Below are positions 12,318 to 24,514 of a DNA stretch of 64,000 nt, piece by piece. The position numbers and the translations under genes are program-made. The notes under the pieces are model-generated. The model was not told where the DNA came from. It did no database searches and worked only from the letters and a program-made list of their open reading frames with translations. Numbering within the stretch: position 1 is the stretch's first letter; every line of letters begins with the position of its first letter. Origin of the DNA: Eudorina sp. 2006-703-Eu-15 (Eukaryota; Chlorophyta; Chlorophyceae; Chlamydomonadales; Volvocaceae); contig BDSI01000003.1 of assembly GCA_003117195.1 (NCBI GenBank), positions 496,001 through 560,000 of the forward strand. Reading direction: 5' to 3'.

Positions 12318-13788
12318 TCAGGAGCAAGTCCTCATAAGCGCCTTGGAGCTGCCCTTCTTCCTGTACTTGGCGAACGACAGCGTGCGCAGCATGCCCGCCA
12401 GCGCGCGCCGCCCGGCGCCGTCCCCGCCGTCGCCTCCGCCTCCGCCTCCGCCGCCTCCATCTCCCCCCGCGCTGCCACTGCCGCTCCCGCTCCCGCCCAA
12501 CACGCCCGCCGCGGCGGAGCCGCCTCCGCTGTTCAGGTCGCTCAGCGCCTTCCCCAAGCTCCGCTCCCCGAGACCCGCCCCGGCACTGTTGCGGCCCGCG
12601 CTCCCCATCCGCCGCTCCAACGAACCGGCGGCTCCGTCCTCACGGCCCCCTAAGCCCTCCCCGGCGGACAGCAACGGATTGCCGTGGCTCTGGCCCCTCC
12701 GCAGCGGCACCGGCTGCGGCTGCGACTGTTGGGTGCGGGAGCGCTTTCGGAAGAAGGCCGCGGCGGCGCTGACAGCCGAACGCCCGCCGCCGCCGCCGCT
12801 GTGAGAGGCGCTGCCCGGGCTCTCCAGCCGTTTGGCACTGTGGCCGAGCGAGCCGCCCCCGCCGCCGCCGGCGGTCGCGCCGCCGGCATGGGACCCGCTC
12901 CAAGCGTCGCCACCGCTTAACCGCCCGTCAACGGCTGCGGCGGCGGCGGCGGCTGCGGCAGGGCTGGCGGAGGCGGCGGCGACGGAGCTACCGACAGGAC
13001 CCGCCATCGAGTGATGCGTCGAAAGCATCACGGACGACGGGCCGGCGGCGAGGGAGTTTTCCGTACGCAACATGGCCGCCTCTGCGGCGTACGACACGAC
13101 ATCGCCACCTCCGCCTCCGCCGCCCGAAGACAGATTCGTCGCCATCCCCGGGCCGCTCGGCAGGCTAGCGCCATCGCCGCCGCCAGCAGCAGCGCTGCTG
13201 CCACCAGCCGCCGCCGCCACCGCCGCCGCTGCCACCGACCCGTGGGTCCGGCCACCGGGCGCACCCGTGCCGCCGCCGGCCCGGACATGCGATGACTCAG
13301 CGCCGCCGATGGACTGATGCGCCGTGGCGGAGCCGCCGTCGCCACCGGCGGCATTCGACCCGCTCAGCAGCGCCGCCGCGACCACGGCCGCCAGCGACCT
13401 TACCTCGACGGCTTCGTCCGGCGCCGTCGACGCCGACGCGCCCGCCGCCGCCGCCGCCGCAGCCGCCGCGTTGGACGCCCCAGTGTGCTCCTCCGTTCGA
13501 GTGGGGCCATCGACGGGACTGGTGCTGACGGCCGCGCTCGTCCAGGCTACGGAGCTGCCGCCAGCACCCAAGAGCACCATCAGCGGTGGAGTGTTCGACG
13601 CCGAGTCGCCACCAACCGCCGCCGCGGCGGCAGCGGCGGCGGCGGCGGCGGCGGCGGCGCCGCCAGCCCCTCGCGAAAGCGGCGATACAGTTGCTGTAGC
13701 ACGACGCTCATAGGGCAGGCTTGCGTGGTGGTAATGTATCAATCCGGCAGCGCCGTGGCCCATGGGTCCGCCGCCGCTGCCGCCACCG

Positions 13789-13819
<31 letters not shown>

Positions 13820-16800
13820 TCTGTGATGTTACGGTGGAGTTGCTGCTGTTCGCAGCGGACAGCGCCGCCGCCGCCGCGGCCGCGGTGAGCGTGCCGTTCT
13901 CGCTCGATGCCATCAGCGGCACGCCCGCCACGCCGGCGTGCTGCATCAGCAGCGCGGAGAGGGCGTTGGCGGTGGCAGTCATGACTTGGAGCTGGGAGGG
14001 CAGCTGCTGGGTGGGCAGCGGGTTGCGGCTGTCGTCGCGGCTGGGGCTGAAGACGGAACTGCTGGGCGGCGTGGGCAGGTCCTGGGTGTGTGTGTGGGGG
14101 GGGAAGGTTGTGTGGGAAGGTTGTGTGGGAAGGTTGTGTGGGAAGGTTGTGGGAAGGTTGTGGGAAGGTTGTGGGAAGGTTGTGGGAAGGTTGTGGGGGG
14201 TTGAGGTAGGGGTAGGCGTTATAATGGAGACGGCCCAGTAGGAGGAGACGAAGGGGGGGAGTGTTAGATTGCAAACAGCAAACCCGGAAATCAACCCGGA
14301 CACGAGGGCGGAGGGAAGGAAGGTGAGGGCAAGCGGCTTGTTGGCGTATTACGGCCGGTGCTGACCAGGTCGAGGTCCTCTATCCGGCCCCACGTCTTCG
14401 CCCCCACGTGGGCTGCGCTCTTTCCCCGGATGCCACCCCCCTTCCCCGCCCACCCCGCCTTCCCCGCACCGACACCGATACCGAAGCGCGCACCCCCGTA
14501 CACTGCGTACTACACCAGGGGCCTTGTTGTCAGTAAAGACAGCGAAGTCGTGAAAAACGGGCCTCTTCCCCCCGGCACGGGCCTCTTCTACCAGGGCCCT
14601 CTTCCCCCCGGCACGGGCCCTCTTCCCCCCGGCACGGGCCCTCTTCCCCCCGGGCACGCCGTCCCGCGATCGAGGTCCAGGGGAACCCACCGGCACAGTC
14701 GACAGGATGCTGGGCACCCCGAAGCATCCCGCCGCGGGTCGGGCGCGGGCAGAACTCCACCCTGCGGGCGGCAGCGGCCCCCGCGACCGGCCGCTCAGCC
14801 CCCAGCCGCCCCCGCTGCCGCTGCCGCTGCCGTCCATGGCCCCGGCCATGCGGCCGGGCGTCAGCCCTGCAGCCGCCAGGGCGGCGGCGGCGCCGTCCGA
14901 GTCGCCGTGGGCCGACGGCGCCGCCGCCGCCGCCGCCACCGCGGCGGCGGACGACGGCGACCCAAGGGTCGGTTCGGGGCCGGACAGGCAGTACGGCTGG
15001 CGGCCATCGGTTTGAGAGCCGGCGGCTGTGAGCTCCGGAGGCATCCACGGCCGGAGCTCGGCCACCTCGCAGCCTTGTTGCGGGGACGACGGCATCTGGC
15101 GGTGTTGCTGCTGCTGCTGCTGCTGGTGTTGGTGTTGTTGATACAGGTGCTGGAAGGTGCGGCAGAGGTGCTGCAGGGCCGGAGGAGCGGCCGCATTGCC
15201 ACTGCCGCAGCTGCTCGCGCCGCTGGAGGCGGCGGCGCTGCCGGCGGCCGCGGCGGCGGCGGCGACCGACGCCGCCGCGCCGGCCGCGGCGGCGGTCGCC
15301 AGCGCGCGCTGCATTTCGACGGACCGCCGGCGACTTGGATTCGCGGCGCTGCCGCCGCCGAGGCCGCCGCCGGCGGTTGCGCCGTGATGCGTGCCCCCGC
15401 CGCCGCCCCCGCCGCCGCCGCCGCCCCCGCCGCCGCCGCCGCCGCCGCCGCGCATCGACGACGGGCCGCCGCCGTGACTGTTGCCCGTCTCGTTGTCGGA
15501 GAAGTCCTGACTGGAGGAGGCGGCGGCGTTCTCGTTGGATCCGTTCAGCAGGTGCAGGTGACCCTGCAGGTGGAGGTTGGAACTGCCGGCGGAGACGCTG
15601 CTGCCCTGCGGGTGCGGGTTTGGGCGGGTTGCGGGGGTTGTCTCTAGGGTTACAGGAGGTTGGGGAAGGGGGGACAGCTAACCGGTCTACCCGGTGCAGC
15701 TTGGCTTGCTCGAGGGGCCTCTGGGAGGGGGCGCTGGGAGGGGGCGCTGGCTGGAAGCCGCCGAGCGGCGGTGTGGGAACGTGAGTGGGGAGGCGAGGGC
15801 GGGGTCAGGGGCTCAGGGCCCCGATCACCGGGGGGCCGGGTAGGGTACGGATAGTGCACCGCCAGGAGAGGGGGGTATGGATTGGGGAACCGATACGTGG
15901 CACAGGAGTCAATACGCGACCCAAGTTACTTACCATACAGGAGAGAGGGGGGGGGGTGGGATGAAATGAAACGAATAAACAGACACCCAGAAACACGAAC
16001 GAACCCGGGCGAACCCAGCAGGAGGGGCCCCCAGCCCGCTCGCTGTGTCGAGGTCGGTGTCGGTCTCGGAGGCCACTCACCGGCGCCCGCCCCCCGGCCG
16101 CATCTCGAAGGTTCGCCGAGACCAACTCCTGGGGCAGTCGGTTGGGGAGGGGTTGGTGGCCCGGTGAGGTGGAGGAAGTTGGTAGACATATTAAAGCTGC
16201 GCTGCTACCAGTGCGGTGCGGTGGGGTGATTCTAGGACATTGGTGGTAGACGTATGGGGTGGTAGCCGTGTGGGGTGGTAGCCGTGTGGGGTGGGTTCGA
16301 AGGTGCGGGTGCCGTCCAGGCAGGGAGCGCAATCAAACACCGACTTACCCACCGACCCACCCACACACCCACCTGCAGATGCGGAAATGAGATGGAGGAG
16401 CCGCTGTTCGCACCGCCGCCTCCCGCACTCCTCTGAGCCACCTGCGAGCGCCATCGGTGCGGAGCGGTGGGTAGTGTGGGCTGGGTGGGTGGAGTGGGGG
16501 TGGGTGGAGTGGGGGTGACCCATATGGGCGAACTGGCAGGCTTTACTGCGGTGGTGGTGGTGGTGTTTGAAGGCTCGAAGGAGCAATGGGTGGCTTACAG
16601 TCGGGGCAGGTAGAGGCGCAGACGACGCGGTTCGGTTCAGCATGGTACGGAACATTCCGTTATTCATTCCGTTCCAGACCGAACCGAACCCAAAACACAC
16701 CGCAACACACAACGGGAACGGGAATGCGACGACGTCCTGGCCTGCACGGAACGATCCGGCAAACCGGTATGGTACGGAACACTTCGTCCTTGTACGAAGT

Positions 16801-19800
16801 GGGGGTGTGACGTGGCATGGAGCCCTGTCGAGCTGTCTTGTACGGCATGAACCGATATGGTACGGCGCTCCCCCTCCGCCGTACCTGCAGCAGCATGGCA
16901 AGCTCCGAGGGAGACATAAGGCCCGCACCCCCCTGGAGTATGCCGCCGCCGCCGCTGGGGGACATGAAGAGCGCGTCCGAGGAGCCCTGAAACCGAGTGG
17001 GGTCGGCGAGCAGCCGCGGGCTGTTTGGACTCTGCCCCTGACCCTGACCCTGACCCTGACCCTGACCCTGCAACGGATGCGGCGAGGAGCTGGAGGCCAA
17101 GGGGGCTTCCAGCGGGCTGGCGGCGGCACCGCCGACGCCGGCGGCGGCACCGTCGTTGACGGCCGCGCCCGGGCACCGCACCTGGCTGCCGGGGACGGGT
17201 GGAACGGCCGGCGCGCCGCTGGCGGCGCGGGCGCCGAAGGCGGCGGCGAAGGCCGCACCCGCCGGGCTCAGCGGCGGCGGCGAAGGCGGCGGCGACATCG
17301 CCGGTGGCGGTGGCGGCGGCGATGCAGCGGGCTGCGTCGTTGCGCGGTCGGTGCCAGCCGACGATGAATCCCCGTCGTCGGCGCCGCTGCTCCCGCCGGG
17401 TCCTAGCGCGTCGCCGCCGGCGGCGCTGCCGCTGCCGCCACCGCGCCGTGACGGCGGCAGGTAGCCCACCATGGACACGCTGACGCTGTACCCCAGTTCG
17501 GCGTCGGTGCCGCTGTCGCCGGCTGCGGCCGTAGCGACGGCACCCTCGTCGCGACCGGTGTCGACGACCTCCGCCAAAATGACGCTGCCGCCGCCACGGC
17601 CCCCGTCGCCGTCCCCGGCATCCCTCACCCCGTCATCTGGGATGTCAGTCCTGTCGCCGTACTCGCTGGCAAGTGACCCACGGGGCGGCTTCTGGTCCAC
17701 CGCGCCATCGCCTCCATCGTCGCCGCCGCCGCCGGCGGGGCCCGCTGCGCCGCTGCTGCGGAGGCCGCCGCCGCGGAGGCCGTGCTGCGGCTTGCCCACT
17801 GACGGGCCGCCGCCGACGGCGTCGACGCCACTGCAGACGTCGCCGCCGTCGCTGCTCACGGCGGCGGCGGCGGCGGCGCCGCCGCCGCCGCTGCGCATTT
17901 CGTCATAGGTGCTGGTCAGGGAGTCCTTGTTGCCGACGGCCCCATCGCCGCCGCCGCCGCCGCAACCGGCATTCCTCACCACAGAGGATGTGGCCAACAG
18001 AAACATGAGCTCTGAGTGGGTGATGCCCTGAGCTGGGGCCTGGTCTGATGCAGTGCCGGTGGTTAAGGCCGCGGAGTTCACGGTGGCGGCCAGGGCGGCA
18101 CCGGAGGCAGCGGTGGAGCCCGCTGCCGCCGCCGCGGGGCTGCCGCTGGCGCGGCCGCTGCCCGGCCGGATGGCGCCGCCGCTGCAGCTGTTCCGCGTGC
18201 CCCCGCCGGTGGCGGAGCCGCCGAGGGCGACATCGCTGATGTTCGTGTAAACCATGTACGGACTCTGGTACCCGCCGCCGCCGCCGCCCTCCGGGCACAG
18301 CGCTGCGTTGGTCTCGTCCGGTACGGCCACGACACTGCGGCCGCTCCCGCTGCCGCCGACACCAACGGCCGCGGCGGCGGCGGCGGCGGCGCCGCTGCCG
18401 CTGCCGCTTGACCTGGCCGCGGAGCCTTCGCTGAGTCGTAGCGCGGCGGCCCTGCCGCCGCCAGGCCTGCCCGACGGCACCGTCGGCGGTACGACACCGC
18501 CGACCGCCGAAGCGCCCGCAGCGCCGCTGCCCGCAGGGCCTGACAGGATGGCGTGCGGGTATTGATCCGTGGACGGCGACAGGGTAGATATTGGGCCCGT
18601 GCTGCGCGCGGACGGCAGCGCCAACGAATTCAGTTGACCGTTGGACAGATTGTACAGCGCCGCCGTGAAGCCGCTCAGAGAGCCGCTGATGCCGCCGGGT
18701 CCCGCGATGCCGTAGTCTTCGTCGACGGTCGGCAGACCGCCGCTGGGGCCCTGGAGCGACCCATGGGGCAGTGCCGCCTGCTGCTGCGGCTGCTGCTGCT
18801 GCTGTACTACGGAGAGCAGGTAGGGGCTGCCCGACCCAGAAACCCCAGCAACAATCGGACCGTTACTGTTAGCGCGACCGTACGGCAGCTGACCGTCGGT
18901 GCGGTACTGGGACGAGCCGCTGGACAAGCCCTGTGTGGCGGCCCCACTGGCCGTGGACCTCTGGGTGTAGGTGTGGCAGTGGGCGCTGCTGGACTGCCCG
19001 GAGTAGGCGGTGGAGGGCGCGAACAGCGACGTCGCGTTGCTCAGGTTGGAGTAGCCGCGTTCCGGCGGCTCCCGCCGCCGCTGCCCCTGCGTCGTATCCC
19101 TTGTCGCGATGGCCGCCGCGACGGCGCCGTACTCCGCCGCTGACGCGGCGACACCGGGGCGCACCACCGCCGCCGCCGGCCCCGGCGCGCCGTCGCGGGG
19201 CCCGCTGCCGCCGCTGCCGCTACTCAGCGCGGCGGACATGACGGCGGCGGCGGTGGTGAGCTCGCCAACGGCGGCATGGCCGCCGTACAGCCGAGATGTC
19301 GTTGCCGCGGCCGCCACGGACGCTTCGTCCAAGCCGGCGCCACCTCCGCTGCCACTGCCTATGCCTCTACTCTGTCCCGCCGTTGCTGCCACCGCATCAC
19401 AACTCCTGCCATACTGTACGACATGTCCCTCGTCACGAGACGGTTGTTGCTTCTGATGCGTCTGCTGCAACTGTTGCGTCTGCTGCTGCTGATGGTGCTG
19501 TTGATGGTGCTGTTGGTGCTGTTGCTGTAGTTGGTGAAGCTGCTGCTGCGTCAGGGTCTGGTGGGGGGACGGGGGCAGCATGGCCTGAGGGGCGCGCTGC
19601 AGCGGCAGCGGCAGCGGCTGCGGCTGCTGCGGTGGAGGCGCCGCGGCCACCACTGCGCCCGCGCCCGCGGCCGTCTCAATCACGCTGGCGGACTGGACCT
19701 TGCCTGGCTGCCGATGCGCGCGCCCAGGGCACGGCTCCTCAGAGCTGCTGGACGGGCCCGGCCCGAAGCTGCTCCCCGCGCCTGCGCCCGCGCCCGCGGC

Positions 19801-22800
19801 GGCGGCGGCGGCGCCCGCCGCCGCCGCCGCCATCAGCGCCCGGCCCGAGTGCGTCGAGCGGCGAACCTGGCGGGTGCCTTGTACGGCAGGTCCCCCACGG
19901 GAGATGGCCGAGGAGATGCCGCCGGCGGCGGTGACCGTGCTGTGTACAGTCAGGGCAGCTCGCCAGTGACCCAGCTGCACGTGTGAGCGGGGTGGGTGGT
20001 TTGGGCTGGTTGAACTTCATGTACGGTAGTCCTGGGTACGGTTTGATTCGGTACGGTACGGGTTATGAGGTGCGTCGGGTGACACAACGAGGCCGGCAAA
20101 AAGTTTCAAAGTCAAGAGAGTACGGCACGTCGGGACAACCGCACACACTGCCTCGGGGACCCCGACCAGTCGAGGGCCTGCCGGCCCCCGGCCCCCGGCC
20201 CGCCGCCCCCTGCCCCACCGACCTTCGCGAAGTAGGTTCTCGATGGCCCGAGCCCGCTGGGTCCCCCGCACACCGCCCGCGAGGTCGCGGCCACGAACGC
20301 GAACTCGCCGCCGTCGCCCGCCGCGGGCTGCAGCCGGTCCCGTACGGCAGAGCTGACGTGGACACACATGGGGTGGCTGTTGGCCCGGAGCTGGGTCGCC
20401 ACCACCACCACGTCACCCTGACGGGGGTTCGCCGGTGGAGTCGGGTCAGGTTCGGGTTCGGGTCGGGTCGGGGAGGGCATGGCATGGCGTGGCATGGCGT
20501 GGCATGGCGTGGCATGGCGTGGCATGGCGTGGCATGGCGTGGCATGGCGTGGCATGGCGTGGCATGGCGTGGCATGGCGTGGCATGGCGTGGCATGGCGT
20601 GGCATGGCGTGGCATGGCGTGGCGTGGCGTGGCGTGGCATGGCGTGGCATGGCGTGGCATGGCGTGGCATGGCATGGCACGGCGGACCATGTGCTCGGGC
20701 CTGGAGCGCTGGACACCGCGGGGTGTGGCGCCGCAGGCAGCCAGCACGCATGGGTTTAATACTAGATGTTGTATGGTTGTACGGTTGTACGGCAGTACGG
20801 TATCTGGCGCCCCAGCGCCGTCCCTCCGGCCACCGCCCCGCCCCGCCCGCCCCCTCACCCCTTACCAGCAGCGTGTATGCCGGCCGGTTGCGACCCACGA
20901 TGCCTGCGACACTGGGGCCTGCGAGGTCCGGCAGGACACGGGAGGTCCGGAGGTCGGGTGACGTGATGACGGACGAAACCTTCCACGGTACCCCCGCCGG
21001 GGCGAAAACAAGGGGGAAGGAACCGGCGCAGGGTTTGACGTACCGTACTTCTGGCTACGCGGAACCGCTGCTTGATTGCCAGGGCGGCAGCGCAGCGATA
21101 CCGTAGCTACGGTTACCCAGCAATGGGCTTGTGACAGGCCAGGGCGGCGGGGGCATACTCGAGCCACCGGCGCGCGGCGGGAGCCCGCTCCCACCGACGC
21201 CAGGGCCGCCTGCTCAGTGCTCACCCGTGTGCAGCCCGATCTGCACCTCCAGCGGCGGCACCCCCGCCTGAATCTGCGCCTGCTGCTGCTCCACCAGCGC
21301 TGAAACCATACCCGCCGCCACCCGCATCAGGCGCTCCAAATGGTCACCGCTGCCGTCCAGGCCCCCCACCGCCACGTACTCGTGGCCTGACAAGGGAGGG
21401 CGAGGAAAGGGTCGCGGGGGTGCAGGAAATGGGTAGACACTTTCAAACTGCGCTGCTGCTGCCAGAGCGACGGTCCGACGGGAAAAAAAGGTACAGTACC
21501 ATCGATGGGGGGGTTGCGGTGGACCGCAGAGTGCCAGGCGTGCCCGGGTGGGCGCATGGGTGGGTAGGTGCGGCAGAGCGTGGGAACCAAAGTTCAGAGA
21601 ACGGCAAATCCCCGAATGATGGGAACTACATGGGAACTAGCAGTGCTAGGAGGGACTAGGGCTCTGAGGTACATGGACGAGGTGGTGATAACCCTCCGCC
21701 CCGCATCCGCCCCCTCGGGTGCATTCTGGGCCAATCTGATGTATTGAACTCCGACCCCTCCCCCCTCCCCATCCCTTCCTTCCCCATTCCCCTCCCCATC
21801 TCCCTCCCGCTCCCCATCCCCGCACCCTTCTCCTTCCCGAGAGATCAAGACAAGTACTAACCCAGGGTGGACAGCTTGGCCACGCCGTGCATCGTACACA
21901 ACCCGTCGAACGCCGCGTGCGCGTCGTGGAGCGCCGCCATCAGCGACACGGGGGACTGTACGACAGGCGTCGTGGTGGCGATGCCGGCGGTGGCGTGCGG
22001 GTCCACCAGCACCGCCGCCAGCACCGACACGTCGGCGTGCACGCGCGTGGCCCAGGGCGACCCATGGGTCAGGTCCCAGAACGCCGGCGGCGGCAGGATG
22101 TACCGCAGCACCGTCAGGGTCGCGTGTGCCGCCGCGCGCTGCTGGTGCTGCCGTCGCAGCGTTACCTGCGGTGAAGGAAGGGCGGACAGGAAGGAATGGC
22201 AGGACGGAAGAAAGGAGGGAGGGTGAATCCGGTGGGGTTTTCACGCCAGCTCGGGCCCTCGGACCCTGAATGTGTCTCGCGGCCGCAACTGTACGACGGG
22301 GCCTCACGGGCAGTGGTGGGACTGCGACCCGACCCACCGCCACCCTCACCTGCACGCGCTGGACGCACCCCGCCCGCCTCTGCACTTACTGTTGAACCCC
22401 CCTCGCACCCAGTTTGAGAATGTCTACCAACTCCCTGTGCCCCCCTCGCACCCCCCCCTCGCACCCCCCCTCGCACCCCCCCTCGCACCCCGCCCACCTG
22501 CGCCGTAACCCGGGCGTCCAGATCCTGCGGGTCGAAGGGCGCCTGCAGCGTGTCCACCGCCACGAGACCCGCGGGGACCGAGCTGGGGAGGGGGCTGTGG
22601 CCGCCCCCGCCCCCACCTCCGCCCCCCCGCGCCACGGACGACCGCGCCGAGCTCAGGCCGCAGTTGCGCACCACCCGCAGCACGGGCAGCTCCGCCGCGC
22701 TGACGCGCTTGCGGACGGCGGCGATGGCCTGAGGGAGGGGCGACGGGCAGGACAGGAGGGAGTATAGGAAATCAGTAGACATTGCAAGCTGCGATGCTGC

Positions 22801-24514
22801 CAGAGCGACGATTCGGATGGAAGAATTGGTACAGTACCAGAAGGGAGGGGTACGGGAACGACGGATGCGGACAGCACATGTTTGGACGATAGGGGAGGGG
22901 TTCTTCGCCGTCTTAATCTAGGCATAAGGGTTGCTTGACATGAGGGGCAGGGGCGAGCGGAGGTCGGCGACCTGGCGGCGACCTGGGGGGAGCTGGGGGG
23001 AGCTGGGGGGAGCTGCCGCGTCGGGTGTGTGGGGGAGTTCGTTCAGCGGGTATCTCGGGTGGGTGGGTGGGTGGGTGGGTCAATGGTCAGGGCGGGACAA
23101 GGATGGATGGCGCGTTGGCTGGGCGGGGGTTGGGCTTAGGGAGGCGGATCGGATCCGGACCCCGAGTCCCCACGCAAGTCTGGATGGCCATTAGTTGGAA
23201 TACTAATTTTTCTGGTTGGCAGGCGGGGCTATTTTGGAGTAACGGTAGAGGACACCAAGGTGTGGTCGATGTAGATATTTGTTCGGTATTCAGAAACATA
23301 AAGGAGTTGGGCTGCGCTAGATGCCAGATCACGGCGGGAGGGAAGGACGAAAGGGTGGGGAGGAAAGGGGCGGATGGTGCGTTGTGTGAGGAAAGGCGTG
23401 CTGAGGTGGGCGGGGGCAGCGGGCCCAGCTCCTCCGGCCCCGCTGGCGGCGGCTCCATTCATCCACCGCACTTGCACACACAAGGGTTCCGACTTGCAAT
23501 CCTAAACACAAGGAAGGATTCCGACGGACCGCAACCACCAGCATCAGCACAAACAGCAGGCAGCGCCGCACCTTTGTCGCCGCCTCGGCGCCCCCCGAGA
23601 GGTCGTCCTCCTCCACCACCATGCAGTCCGGCAGGTACGGCAGTTCGTCCAGGAACTGCAGGCAGCGCTCCAGGGAATCCAGCACCGCCACCTTGAATCG
23701 GTCGTACGGCAGCACGTACGACAAGCGGTACGCAGCTGCGGGCGCGCTGCACAGCACCAGCAGCAGCATGGCGCCGGCGGCGTCATCCAGCTCGGAGAAT
23801 GGCACCTTGCGGGAGGCGTGGGTATCGAGGCAGGTCTGCAGGGCCGTGAGGAGCTCGGAGAACTCGGCGCCGTTGGCGCAACCTTCAGCGCCGCGGGTGG
23901 TGCCGCCGCTGGGGTGGGAGTGGGCGGGCCACGGCGGTATCGCCGCCCCTGCTGCCTCTTGAGCCGGCGCCGCAGCGCCAGGCGGTGAAGAGTTAAGGGC
24001 AGCATCGCTGCTCGCCGGGGAAACCCTCTGCGGCGAGGGAGAAAGACCCGTGCAAGGCAGGGCAGCGCATGGCAGAGGAGGTTGGCGCCCGGCCGAGGAA
24101 ATATGAAGCGAGAAAGCTATTACGGAGCGCTTTTGTACTGTGCCGCAAAATGGCCAGCATGCCTGGTGTCCTTGGAAGGCTACAGTCCCGTTCATGGCCA
24201 CAGAAAGTTAGAACGCGTGGTCATCCCACCTTTCTTGATTTGAGCCATGGTTGCAAGTAGAAAATTGAGCTTGAAATAACCCATCCACATGCAAGCTGCA
24301 GAAACGGCCAGCAACGAACAGACTTCGGTGATATAATATTTAGTGGCGCTTGCGGCACAGAGAGTCAACAAAACCTTACAGCAAATAAATTTCCACCGAA
24401 ATCTCCAAGCGATATTGTGCTGCCAACCCAAGCTTGGTACTGGGAGAGGATAAGTGCCACGACGACAAGGGCAATAACTGACAATGATGCAATCGTTGAA
24501 TGGCTATCCATCAT
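12318..24514 (-). CDS. Membrane protein with degenerate class III cyclase domain and giant low-complexity tail
   Basis: Thirteen phase-consistent exons: 24514-24380, 24295-24230, 24027-23572, 22728-22498, 22165-21862, 21386-21225, 20918-20866, 20417-20223, 19974-16885, 16441-16373, 16128-16081, 15605-14691 and 14081-12318, giving about 2495 residues. The ATG follows an in-frame stop. Residues 7-30 and 46-64 look like membrane helices. A helical region (about 110-215) follows, then a class III cyclase fold (about 340-534) recognisable by [25 protein letters not shown] and a C-terminal SRTYFAK. The first metal Asp (usual FADIVGFT) is replaced by LAAVLVD, the second (usual TIGDAY) by TLGHEY, and the catalytic Asn/Arg stretch (usual GDTVNTASRM) by [10 protein letters not shown], so activity is unlikely. 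Residues 535-2495 are Gly/Ala/Ser/Gln-rich with poly-Gln, poly-Ala and poly-Gly tracts, ending in a basic tail. Exons 10 and 11 are the least certain. The domain call is strong; the function is unknown. Confidence 0.75.
14103..14196. repeat. GGAAGGTTGTG tandem repeat in intron 12
   Basis: Seven or so units of GGAAGGTTGTG(TG), next to the acceptor of the last exon of the cyclase-like gene. On the transcribed strand it reads as a pyrimidine/A-rich tract just upstream of that acceptor. Confidence 0.85.
14560..14660. repeat. CTCTTCCCCCCGGCACGGGC minisatellite in intron 12
   Basis: Four to five units of about 21-22 bp, immediately downstream of the donor of exon 12 (14691) in the cyclase-like gene. 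Confidence 0.8.
15875..15937 (+). repeat. Dispersed repeat family B, copy 1
   Basis: About 63 bp that match the reverse complement of 55166-55228 with few differences, including the shared cores GATTGGGGAACCGAT and CGCGACCCAAGTTACTTACC. This copy lies in intron 11 of the cyclase-like gene. Confidence 0.75.
16172..16215 (+). repeat. Dispersed repeat family A, copy 1
   Basis: Shares the core TTGGTAGACATATT followed by CTGCGCTGCT with six other copies in the window. It lies in intron 10 of the cyclase-like gene, antisense to it. Confidence 0.75.
17034..17070. repeat. CCCTGA hexamers inside coding exon 9
   Basis: About six CCCTGA hexamers that read on the minus strand as a run of alternating Gly and Gln residues in the cyclase-like protein. 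The same unit occurs in non-coding DNA at 8792-8837. Confidence 0.85.
20476..20690. repeat. (GGCATGGCGT)n minisatellite in intron 7
   Basis: About twenty near-identical 10-bp units between exons 7 and 8 of the cyclase-like gene. The 10-bp period is not a multiple of three, so all frames cycle through the same peptide and stay open on both strands. The apparent ORFs here are artefacts. Confidence 0.95.
21423..21504 (+). repeat. Dispersed repeat family A, copy 2
   Basis: Core GGGTAGACACTTTCAAACTG with CTGCGCTGCTGCTGCCAG, then GAGCGACGGTCCGACGG and GGTACAGTACC. The extended part is shared with the copy at 22761. It lies in intron 5 of the cyclase-like gene. Confidence 0.8.
22409..22438 (-). repeat. 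Dispersed repeat family A, copy 3 (inverted)
   Basis: The reverse complement reads GAGTTGGTAGACATTCTC followed by AAACTGGG, matching the 5' core of the family. It lies in intron 4 of the cyclase-like gene, in sense orientation, and looks truncated. Confidence 0.65.
22761..22840 (+). repeat. Dispersed repeat family A, copy 4
   Basis: Reads AGTATAGGAAATCAGTAGAC, then ATTGCAAGCTGCGATGCTGC, CAGAGCGACGATTCGGATGG and TTGGTACAGTACCA. With the copy at 21423 it defines an element of at least 80 bp ending in a small palindrome. It lies in intron 3 of the cyclase-like gene. Confidence 0.8.

Noticed and set aside
20435..21106. Long ORFs in all frames around 20.4-21.1 kb
   Set aside because: Produced by the 10-bp GGCATGGCGT minisatellite in an intron.
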